NCBI GenBank assembly: GCA_003864495.1
Contig: ML133436.1
Span: forward strand, 1,779,756-1,843,755
Origin: Nemopilema nomurai
Lineage: Eukaryota; Cnidaria; Scyphozoa; Rhizostomeae; Rhizostomatidae
Direction of reading: 5' to 3'
DNA length: 64,000 nt
The notes under the pieces were generated by a model. The model searched no databases. It worked only from the letters and a program-made list of their open reading frames with translations, and was not told the DNA's origin. Position numbers and translations under genes: made by a program. Shown here piece after piece: positions 19,031 to 29,500 of this stretch (position 1 is its first letter; the number at the start of each line of letters is the position of its first letter).

Positions 19031-19668
19031 AGTCCTTTGGTAAGAGACCTTCAATCTTGCAGCTTGGTTTGGAACTTTTGTTTATCAACTACAAAGAAGC
19101 TATGTTTTTGATGCTCTCGTAAATAACAAAGGCGTATTGATTCCAATTTATATATTGTGTTATCACTAGCCTCTGTATATTCCCTCATTTGATTTAAATA
19201 ACATTCACAGAACCCACCAGGAGTTGATAAATATTGACTCCTAAACAGGGAAGGCCCTTTTTCTTGAGTTGTTATTGTTTATTTTAGGTAGTTTGAAATA
19301 ACAAATTTTGTGGGAGCTTAGAGGGTTGATATTGTGATTTCATTTGCTAATTGTTGTCTCTGTTGCTAAATGTTTTATAGACTTTGTTTCATCGTACAAT
19401 TTCTTTTTCCTGCTATTTATATTAAAACGGCTTGAAAATTTGCGAAAACCTCATATTTTTGTCTGGATCCTTTTGTTTTAAACGCCCCAGTAAATGCTTT
19501 CATTTTTACAAGAAAAGAGTAATGCTATGCTTTTGTCATGTTTTGGCTGAAAATTGAAAAAATGAGTTTGTGTTTTTAATGTTTCATCACTCTCTGGTTG
19601 GCCTGTATAGTCTTTTCGTTCTTTATAATCTTGTTAGTATCATTTTTGGCATTTGGGTCTCAACAATG

Positions 19669-19674
19669 AATAAA
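19669..19674 (+). terminator. Candidate LCMT1 poly(A) signal
   Basis: AATAAA about 640 bases past the LCMT1 stop, followed by T- and GT-rich sequence. It is the best plus-strand candidate in the region but unproven. Confidence 0.4.
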
Positions 19675-20427
19675 GCAGAATGTTTACTTTGACTGGAGAA
19701 GGTTTTCCTGCAGGATAGAAATTAACTTGTTCAGCTTGATAAAGAAAGATAACACTGTTTGCCAATATTTTGGTGCAAAATGCTGTACATTGTGAAGCCC
19801 ATAACTAGGAGTTTACTGGGTAACCTTTAGAGTAGAGGTATCATTTGGCAATAGAGTATAGGTAGGCAATCTGGCTGCAGATTCAGGTTTTTCAAAATTT
19901 CAGCTTTGGCCTGATTTTTCGGACAATAAGCCAAATACAAGATTTTCCTTGTAATATACTTGGAGCCAGGAAATTTTTCCAGGGAGACAAGGAGCAGAGT
20001 TAACAGACTTGCAGTCCTTCCTAAAGCTGTATCCTAAAAGCAAGATTTGTAGTATTTTCCATTATATATTGGCAATTTTCTTATGTGCCTGTGGCTGTTA
20101 AGAAATGTGTTACTTTCTTCATTTGGTGTTGTTTTTCAACCACAAAAGTCACTGGATCATTTAGAAGAATATTATTCAATAAATTGAAGCTCAAATTTGT
20201 TTGCCTTGAAAATGTTTTTAAAGCCCACTTTCAATTTACATAAGATCCTCTTTACCGGAAAAGCCAGGGTATTAAACTAAAATAACACCCAGGTACTGCA
20301 AATATGACTGTGATTGTATTTCATTTTGTGAAAAAATTTTGAAAATCAGAATTTAGCTTGATTTTGCTAAGAATTTCGCAAATAAGAATTTTGCTAATCG
20401 TGTTGTTTCTAAATACTGATTGCATGT

Positions 20428-20433
20428 TTTTAT
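20428..20433 (-). terminator. Candidate USP poly(A) signal
   Basis: TTTATT on plus is AATAAA on minus, about 235 bases past the USP stop at 20668. Other A-rich variants lie nearby. Confidence 0.35.
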
Positions 20434-20667
20434 TCGTTCTAAGACTTAAAATTGCAAATAGTTGACAACCATTTTCGTGATTCTTTGATTCAAGATATGA
20501 CAAAAAATCCACAATAAATAGCCTTCAAATATCATTTCATTTTCAATGGATCTTCTAAAATAGAGTAAAACATCACGAAGATGTCTGCCATTCTTGTCTA
20601 CATCACTATATAGTCATTTAATGTGATTATAAGCTAGGTCTAGTTTCGTTTGTCCGCGTTGTCTTGG

Positions 20668-21159
20668 CTAAGACCCTTCTTCGCCAGTCGGTGGGGTGAC
20701 TACGACAGGGACCCGGGCATGGTTTATAACATACGAACTGACACTGCCGAGGAAAGTCCGGCGAAGGAGATTCATTCCTCGGGAGCCCATCACAACACCA
20801 TCGGCCTTTTTTTCTTTGACAACTTGGCAAATCTTCTCGCCCGGATTGTCCTCTGTCCCTTCCACCAGCACAGAACATTTAACACCAGCTTTGTCACACA
20901 TCTTTTTATATTCTTCCGCAATTTTCTTCGACTTCTCAACGTTCTCGTGAAGCTGCTTGTGCCATTCATCTGGCGTCACCAGCGGTCCCATCACCATGAA
21001 CGAAGCAGGGACTTTTGGAGGCTCAACTATATTCAAAATCCCGATATGGTCTCCCTCCTTGTACATTTGCTTTAAATACCAGTCGAAAGCTCGGTTGCTG
21101 TGACCAGATCCATCGACAGGCAGAAGGATGAATCGCGATTTGCCGGAATCCTCAGCCAT
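20668..21159 (-). CDS. Universal stress protein (UspA family), intronless
   Basis: One uninterrupted minus-strand frame of 163 aa from the ATG at 21159 (MAEDSGKSRF). The frame stays open 38 codons further upstream to an ATG at 21273, but that extension is Cys/Pro-rich and unlike the family. It also contains a TTTCTCAG acceptor just before the chosen start, so I read it as UTR. Beta strand 1 carries ILLPVDGSGHSNRAF, whose Asp is the usual nucleotide contact. The C-terminus carries the ATP-binding signature GSRG-x9-GS (GSRGMNLLRRTFLGSVS) and the closing strand VPVVVTPP. These mark the ATP-binding subgroup of USP, small alpha/beta dimers linked to stress survival. Cnidarians are known to carry USP genes while vertebrates lack them. 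A single-exon gene among many-exon neighbours suggests retroposition or old transfer, but does not prove either. Confidence 0.9.
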   Translation of the reverse strand: MAEDSGKSRFILLPVDGSGHSNRAFDWYLKQMYKEGDHIGILNIVEPPKVPASFMVMGPLVTPDEWHKQLHENVEKSKKIAEEYKKMCDKAGVKCSVLVEGTEDNPGEKICQVVKEKKADGVVMGSRGMNLLRRTFLGSVSSYVINHARVPVVVTPPTGEEGS

Positions 21160-23138
21160 TTTTGTTACTTGCAAACCTGAGAAAGTGTTTCGTTTCTTCG
21201 CTGGGTCGAGCACGTCTCGATCTATCTTAGGCCAAGGGACAAAAGGGCAACCGCAACAACATTCAAAGGTCATGTAAGGAGGTCACATGTCAGTCGGTGT
21301 TTCTTGCTTGGTTTCCTTTTAGGGAGAATGCATCGTTCTTTAGCAGGAACTTGTGTCAGGAAGTGTTTAGAATTCTCATTAGATACAACTAGGAAATAGA
21401 ACATAGACAGTGAAAGGTCACGATAAACATGAAAGTTGTTTCGTGAGAGTAGCCTGAGCCCTGTTATGAGATCTGTTTTGGGAGAAGCCTTCGCGGTGTT
21501 CCTTCCATATTTTAAAACCATTATGAAATTTGTGGTATTCGTAATTTTCTGATATTTTTACGTATTTTTGTTCAGTTCTTGTATTGATCTTTGAACCACA
21601 TAAGTCAATGCCTTGCTGTTCATATGTCAATCAGTGTTTACACGTTTCTTTTATTATGAGCCCCAAAAATTTAAGGAACTTTTAAAAATAAATCAATATT
21701 TCTAAGAAACTCCAAAAAATAAGGCTGACTTTCTGAGCCGGAAAATAATACATACCGGGTGTCTTTGTAACAATACGAAAAGAATACAAGAATTTAAGCA
21801 CACTATACCGGGTGTCTCGATTAAAAGTACCCCTGTTTCCATAAGAATACTGAACAAGAGATACAATATCAAATCTTACTGTTGTGTTATAAACTTTAAT
21901 ACAATTAACAAGGGAAAGGCGCAAAATTTGATGTTCATCTAAAAATAAGAAACTTTTAGTACTAGGAACTAGTGACAAATTAAGAAGCTTTTAGTATTAG
22001 GACCCAAGCTAGGTTTCTTATAAAAGAAAAATCGTGTATTATTAGATCAATTCACGAGTATTTATTAGATCAATCCTTACACATCCCCCAATATTTACGC
22101 CTCTGTTTGCTAGGGATCTGGAAATCAGTTTGTTTGAGAATGGCTTAATGTACACGGATGCCATTGAAAGAAAACTAATTATGATCGATTTTTATTTTAA
22201 CATCGCAATTACTGTAGCTAGCTTAATCAATATGCCCTTAAACGAGATGGGTTTTAGGTACTTCTCATAAACTTTCATATAAGATTGTTGCAAAAGATGT
22301 TAATGTCTCATACAATGGTGCTATAACTTACAATGACCTGGATTAAGCATGTCTCGGAACAAACATTTTTTTAGATTCTGCCAACTTTGTAAGCACTTAA
22401 ACACTGTGGATTTCTAAATATGTGTTCAAGGCTTACATCTGTAAATTGGAATATGTGCTTAAGGTTTGTGCAGTGTTAAGTCCCAGTAATAAACTTCAAA
22501 CACTCGTCATACTCACCAAATACTTTTAGCATACAGTGCTACAGTGTCAGAGGGAACATTCTGAGTACTTCTGCTCTTCGTTCACGCTTGCCCGGGTTGA
22601 AGTGCTATCAGAACGGCATTTTGAATTAGATTAGATGCCTTTGGTTAGACTTGAACGAATGAGTTTAGAATTAACAAGGCAAAATTCGAAAACCCTCGCA
22701 ACTTCAAAGATGGGATCTTGGACACTCTTCGAAACCCCTCCCTCGTTTTCAGCCTCTGGCATATTTTGGAGCTCCATTTTTTATCCACGAAGAAGCAGCC
22801 ATAAAGTTAGGGGAAGATGCTATATCTTGCTACAATGTTTACAATCTTGCTCATTCTCTATATCGGGTTTTCTTTGTTTATAGCAAATGAATCTCCCAAA
22901 GCTGTCCATTTGGTAATTGTGCAAAAGCTTCTCCCTCAATATCTGTAGTGATTCGTTTGTCTACTTTTCATTGTCCCACGATGTCATGCTGACACATCTT
23001 TTCTCGCTCCTCAGTCTAGACTTTTCCATCATCATCACATCATCATTTCATCATCCTCTCTCATCCCTCATCAGCAAATTTATTTTTTGTACAGTTCAGA
23101 TAAGTCAATCAGAAACAGAGCTACAGAATATAACATGC

Positions 23139-23140
<2 letters not shown>

Positions 23141-23203
<63 letters not shown>

Positions 23204-23238
23204 TCCTTTCTCTTTCTCTTTCTCTTTCTCTTTCTCTC
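23141..23238 (+). repeat. (CT)n microsatellite grading into (TTTCTC)n
   Basis: About 28 pure CT units followed by TTTCTC-type hexamers. Purine/pyrimidine asymmetry runs for about 100 bp. Open frames through it (Ser-Leu and Arg-Glu repeats) are artefacts of the repeat. Confidence 0.95.
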
Positions 23239-23706
23239 GGCCTGGCTCCGTTGTTCTCTGCACGTTAGATAAGACAACTATGGCTCGGATCGTCCATAGA
23301 GGTTGAGCAACGCAGTCGGTAGAAACCCATTTCAAAACGTTTCTACATACCCGTGCTTTAGCTTTCTCGAGTTCTTCATTTCACGGTATCTCCATTATCT
23401 TCCATTCTTTGGATCATCGCTACACTCCCTATTTAGGTTCACCTTGCCTGGGGCCAGTGCTTTTCGATGAGCATCACTTCTTCCTTTCAAACATGTAATT
23501 TTCGATCCGAGGCTTTTTATAGCCTTTTCTTGCCTTTTCCCTAACATGTTTGGTTTACCAGAGTTTTCGTTGCCCTACACTGGTGATTTTATTCAGACAT
23601 CATCTCTTTTTAGATAATCGTTCGTTCTTTTTAAAGGTCTTGTCTTTAGTCTTGGCTCATATATTGTTAACACAACTCCCATTAGAACACAGCGACTAGC
23701 AACTTG

Positions 23707-23741
23707 TATAAATAGCACGTGACCAAAGATACAATGATTGG
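23707..23741 (+). promoter_or_regulatory. Candidate promoter: TATA box, E-box and CCAAT-like site
   Basis: TATAAATAG at 23707 is followed directly by CACGTG at 23716 and ATTGG (reverse CCAAT) at 23737. An ATG at 23764 opens a 79-codon frame I cannot place in any family. The spacing suits a start site near 23735. It could drive a noncoding exon of CASKIN, an unrelated short transcript, or nothing. Confidence 0.3.
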
Positions 23742-24889
23742 TTACCTCATTTACTACTACCACGATGAATGGTATGGTGTCGCGTGCCAAATTACAACCT
23801 TACCAGTGTAGAGGAAGAGCTGTTTTACTCGCCTGCAACCCAGCCAAGAAAAAAGATGACACGTGGAACAGATTCGTCATGGCTGCAAACAGAAACAAAC
23901 GGAGCCTTACCATTGGTACAACAGAAATAGTTGTAAAACGGTTGAGAGTTTTAAATAGAGCCTACTATATTTTCACCAATGAGCTCACTGATTTTCACTA
24001 AGAGTTTTGCTCCTTCGCAGCTTCAACGACCAGAGCAGTCTTCAAATGAAATATCACTCAAGGTTACGCAGGCAATCTGTGGTCCAAGTCGTCAGCAAAA
24101 ACCTGAAGTTTCTTGAAGGCCAGTCAGGATTAAAGATTGTGTCTCAATATTATCAATATTGCATGACGGTTCATTCATCACCACTCAAAACACTTGCCTT
24201 TTCTGCTTTTCTGACCGCCCACAGGAACAACAACAACATCCAGCAACAAATTTAGATTCAACCAACGAACTTCAGTCCTCATTGCTATGATCATTGCGGC
24301 AACGACCATATTATTGCAGCACTAGTTCGCACCAAGAAACACATCCGTTTATAGCTGCAATCGTCGAAGGTATTTCAGACATCAAAGTCAAAGTTACACG
24401 TTGTTTGTAAACTATCAATATGCAGTGATTAGTGATTAATGATTAATGATTAGTGCCAGCACCCATCCTGTTTGGCATTATCAACATCCAATCTTTCCAA
24501 AAGAGGTAAGCCATCTATGTTCGCATTTTCTGCCTGTCATTTTCCTGCTCAGCTTGTAGACTCTCTAAAGAAGAAAAATATCACTATAATAATTTTATCC
24601 TCCCAGTTGTTTTTATCAGACGACCTCATAAATTGAACTAAAAGCCTTAATTTATTTTATTTTTTCTCGAGTGGGAAATTTTCCTTGTTTAGGATCTGAA
24701 AAACTAACCTCGAATTTTCACTACTATTTCATAAAATTTAATCTGTCCGTGGTTGGCTTCAAATGGAAATGTTTGGAAGGGCGAGGCTACTAAGAAATTT
24801 CCTCTGAGAACCTTACTGCTGCGCATGCGCCAACTTTAGAGCATTAACAACCCCGAGAGTACTTTTGACACCTTTCAGTTTGATTGTGG

Positions 24890-25047
24890 CCTCTATAAGG
24901 GGAGCCCCTGAAAATATGTCGTTAAAAGGTGGAGTTCCATAAGAACAGACTTTTGTCATTAAGTCCACCCTCTTCAAGAGGAACCCCTGAAAATATCTCG
25001 TTAAAAGGTGGAGTTCCATAAGAACAGACTTTTGTCATTAAGTCCAC
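24890..25047. repeat. 79-bp tandem duplication
   Basis: Two direct copies with period 79: 24890-24968 and 24969-25047. Over the 64-bp core starting CCCCTGAAAATAT the copies differ at very few bases, which points to recent duplication. Confidence 0.85.
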
Positions 25048-25849
25048 GAAGATCGAAGAATATCATAATTATTCTGGCAAATTGTTTCCTCGAAAGTCCT
25101 GAAAATAACATCCCGAGATGTTTTCATCACAGTATAAGTAATCATGTTTTATTAATACCTAAGAACGTCAATCATTGATACGAACCTACCACTTTCAAGA
25201 TGCGAAATTTGCAAAGCTTCTTCTCTACATTGCTTAAATTAAGAAACATTTACAGGGGAACTTGAATTTTTAGAAAGCCTTTAAAACGATTTTAATTAAA
25301 GGTTTCACGTGTAACTGCATCTGTTGACATATTCTTCTCATCTACCTGTAAGTTTGACAAGGACTGATACCCTTCCAATACACATATGATCTTTCGATCA
25401 GCCTAAATTGTTAAGTAGAAACAATTGGAAATATTCATTTAAAGATAAAACTTTTTTCAATGTGCTTCTTCACCAAAACATTCAGACCTCCTGCAATGCA
25501 ACATATCCCACACAAGGATTTCAAAAAATGACTAGTGATATTCTATCGTTGTTGTGGTTATTGCACTTAAGCGTTAAGATTAGGAATATGTTATAACAGG
25601 GAATCCTTTCTTCTACCCTCAACGAAGATCCAATGTTTTGAATGTTTTGTCCAATAATTTACAAAACTTCCCGGTCAGTTTCTCAGACTCCGACCATTTC
25701 GGTAACTGCACAGGAGAGAAGGATCAAACTCTGCCAAGATCTGAAAGTCAACTCACAGAAGCAAGCAAACCTGGAAATTGTTTGCCATTTTATGCCAGAC
25801 ATTGAAGAAAAGCTTTACTTGGAATAAAAATTAAAATAATCTATCACCC

Positions 25850-25999
25850 TAAGTGAAGATAAAAAGGAATTTGCAATCACCCTTTGCGGTGTTACATTTT
25901 CAACGTCGCTTTGAATTTGATGAGTGGGTGGAGGAAGCAAGTCAAACTGTCCGTGCAATCTCCAAGGGTGAACTTTCTCCGATAAAAGTTGCAGTTCAA
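25850..25999 (+). other. Short coding-like stretch ending at a donor-like GTAAAT
   Basis: One frame reads a peptide of protein-like composition (RRFEFDEWVEEASQ... ISKGELSPIKVAVQ) up to CAAG/GTAAAT near 25999. No partner exon or family is recognised. It could be a decayed exon, a transposon scrap or chance. Confidence 0.2.
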
Positions 26000-26598
26000 G
26001 GTAAATACTAAATCTTTCCATTAAAATACGAGACGGTGCATATTAAACAGGAAACTCATTCTATGGTTGTGATAATCTATCGCATTATTTCCGAGAGATG
26101 CCCGTTTTGTTTTTAGGCCGCACAGTAGCTCACGCGAGCTGTCAAATTCCTGAGGAAATCTAACTGCATATTTCACACTTTCGTCTCGAAGTTTATCATA
26201 TTACAATTGCATATTCTTGATTTATATAACACTTGCAATGATCACCTCTGAATTTGATTAGCGAGTATTAAATCGTTGCAACGAATCTTTAAACCTGCAC
26301 AAGGTTGCATTAAAGGATTTCCTAGTATCATCTCGGGGTGAATCCTTTCGTGTTTCTGTTAGTTGGAGCATGGTTGAACATTAAAATTCTTCCAATTCTT
26401 TCTTGCCGAATCACTGTAGAAATCGTCAAAACAATAACGTTGTGGCTAACAGTTGTGGCAGTGCGATGATACGAGAATCTCAGTGGATATGTTTTTGAAA
26501 CAAGCATGTACTGGAAGGTCATATGAAGACTTTGTTGGCATAAATGAACAACGAAAGCAGCTTTCAGCAAATGATATTTCCAGATAGAATAGTCAGCA

Positions 26599-29500
26599 AT
26601 GGGGAAGGACAGCGAGCTTTCAAACGCTGTCAAAAATGGGGATGTCTCAATAGTTAGAAAAGTCTTAATCAAATTCAAATCAAACCCAAAAACGAGTGAG
26701 TATAAAAACATTTGCATTTGGTCATTCTCTTAGTGAATTGTATCTAATTCGAATTTGCCTCAGAGTAAACCCGAACGTACAATAAAAGACTGTTATCATT
26801 TTATTGTGCAATGCAGACAAAACCCATTTTATGATTAACAAAGGGTTTCCAGAAGCTCAACCACTAGATTACCTCATGTTATGAAGTCTCACCGGCCGGC
26901 CCCTTTCGAAATCACTCATACGGCGTTTTAGTTTTAATAAGTATTACTTATTTCAGTTTGTCGACCAATGTGCAATATATTTCTCCCTTTATATTGTAAC
27001 ATACAAAACTTAGGGTGTCAATGAATCTATTTCCTCTTTGTGTGGCAAAACTGAAGTAGCATGTGGCATCTAGACATGTTGCTTTTACGAAATAGCTAGT
27101 TCAGTCTCTAAAGGATTAACATTTAGTTTGGAATCAATATATCACAAATATCGATTCATGATTGTGATTACCACTGATTATGATTGAACACATGATTATA
27201 AGTGAGAAGTTTGAACATTTCTTTAGGAGCAGTCTTGTTAAAATAGATTCTTTTTGTTAATTAAGAGCTGATCATGTAGCTGTTTGCCATGTCTTACCAA
27301 ATTACTTTTTATAAATTCTTTTGAAATGGATTGGTAATTTCAGCTGAATGATATTTCCTGCTACCAAGCTCAAATGATTCACAAATGTGGTGCCATTGAT
27401 TCACTTTATCACATTATTTTTTTTATTTTTCAATGTTGGTGTAAATGTAGTCTTTTGTATATGCAGCCACAAGAGAGTTGTCAAGGAAGTTGTTATATTT
27501 TTAATAGCTGTCCAGACATTTTTGAATTTGTCATGTTCTGCTAACTGCTAGTTGATTTGGGCAACAGATTAGGGAAAATTATCTACACAGTGAGTGGTTT
27601 TTTAAAAAATTTTTTCAACAATTGAGAACTTCTTTAAAGTTTGGCTGATAGGGACTTGCTTCGCCTCAGGTGTTTCTTGTCCCTTCATTTAATTTTTTGC
27701 AAATGTAATCTTTGGTAATCCCAATCCCAGAATATTTCAACTCACCAAACAAGAAGTTGATGCACCAAAGATTGCTTTCCCTATTGCTGAAAAAGTTTCT
27801 CACCGTTCTAATATTTGTTATAATTCTTTTTTTGTGGAATGCAGTTATTCATATGAAACTATTTCTGGATAATGTGATAATCACTTCTTGTCATTAGTTC
27901 AGCCCACAATTACACCCACATTGATTTTTATGGTTTTTTATTCTATTGTGGTTTTTGGTTCGAAATTGAGTTGTGGTTTATGAAACAAATGGTGAATTGA
28001 GACCAGCAGGTGGCTGATTTCTGCGCGCATTGGTTTTGAATTAATCATTGCTTGAATATTCACACCAGTGTAAATTTTTCACACAGTAATTTGCCTCAAT
28101 TTTCATATATAATTTTATTTGCTAATTTTTTTTTAGAGAAATCAGTGAGCAAAAAATTACACATAAATGTTCCTGATGTTGATGGGTATGTACCCTAAAT
28201 ACTTCTTTACAATTGTAAGCAAAGGTGGTAAAATGATTAAAATGATTTTGATGGTAATGATTATAACAATTGTGATGGTAATAACAAACATTTGGTACCC
28301 AAGATGTCTCTTCACTGTAAAAATTAGGGTACCTGGTATTTAATGTCATTCATGTATGATCACCTTTATTTCTTACCTTTTCTGCCAAACTCATTCTCTG
28401 TGTATTTTTTTGCCTCTGTTCTGCTTTGGAGATGTTTTTGGTGAGTTCTTGAGTGCAGCAAACCTGATTATACTGGAATGATACAGTATCAGTGCCCTAA
28501 GTTTGGTCTGGTGCTAAACACCTTTTGGTATTTGATATGTTAAATTTTGATTGTTTATTACAGGTTTACAATACTTCATCATGCAGCTCTTGGAAATAAT
28601 GTTGAAATTGTCCTTGCTATTTTGGAGATGGAAGGAGATCCAAATTCACGAGACAAGAAAGGTAAACTATTGGATATTGAATTCTGCCAAAAGTCCTTGG
28701 AACACCTCAGTATTTTCTTTCGTTTTCACATTTTTCATTTCTTTGACACGCCTCAAGCTGAAGGGAGACGAATGAATGTGAGTCAAAGAATTGTTGTAAA
28801 TGTGCCAACAATTTTGTCAGGCATTGTACATAACCAATAGAAGATATTGAAATATTGATGAATTGCCCACATAATGACTTTTTTGTTCAGACAAAGAGAG
28901 CATGTGATACTACTAAAATTTCAATAGTGGGTCAAGGGTAGAAGCCTATTTACTGATCTTCTGGTAGATGCATAAAGTATTCTTTTGGAGGGGCTGAAAG
29001 CCAGGTTTTAAGAAATCCTGACCAAGATTCAAAGCAGTATGGAGTTGACATTTGTGAAAGTTTGTTTCATGTTTCAGTCAGCTAGTGAAAAAGTTGGTAG
29101 TAACAGAATCAACTCACAACTGCAAGTTTATGGGTTCAAATCAGATTGGAAGACAGGGTGGGGATCCAGTCATTAAAATGCTAAAACAAATAGTTAGTCA
29201 TCTGCTCGTGTTGCAAGCATTATTGAAGGCACCATCTGAAATTTAATAGAAGAGAATTGGTCGTACACAAGGGTTTAGGTGTCTACAAAGATAAGGCCTA
29301 GCGTTAACTGATAATGATGACTGATAATGCAAAACAACATCCTTTTGCTTCAAAACAATACATGATTGCTTGATACTGACCCGCACATGTTGTTTATACA
29401 AGACACAGAAACTGGAGATTGAAAACCAACAGGAGAAAAAGCCATCTTAAGAAATACGTTTATGAATTTTTCTAAGTTTAAGGCATTATGATTTCAAAAT

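Larger units (their letters stand above)
19031..20667. other. 3' UTRs and spacer between convergent LCMT1 and USP
   Basis: AT-rich with no supportable reading frame. Candidate poly(A) signals occur for each strand (19669 for LCMT1, 20433 for USP). Nothing else is recognised. Confidence 0.55.
21274..26598. other. Gene-poor region between divergent USP and CASKIN
   Basis: No complete gene can be supported. It holds the upstream sequences of USP and, at its right end, those of CASKIN. Recognisable items are a CT microsatellite (23141-23238), a TATA/E-box cluster (23707-23741), a 79-bp tandem duplication (24890-25047) and a short coding-like stretch (25850-25999). TACCGGGTGTCT occurs twice near 21755 and 21810. 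Noncoding first exons of CASKIN could lie here unseen. Confidence 0.5.

Noticed and set aside
21160..21273. 38-residue N-terminal extension of the USP frame
   Set aside because: Cys/Pro-rich, unlike the family, and it contains an acceptor-like TTTCTCAG just before the chosen start; treated as UTR.
22635..23306. Open frames in the USP-CASKIN spacer
   Set aside because: No splice-consistent gene model or recognisable protein; composition looks noncoding.
23080..23335. Four overlapping Ser-Leu or Arg-Glu ORFs on both strands
   Set aside because: Produced by the CT microsatellite; no real coding signal.
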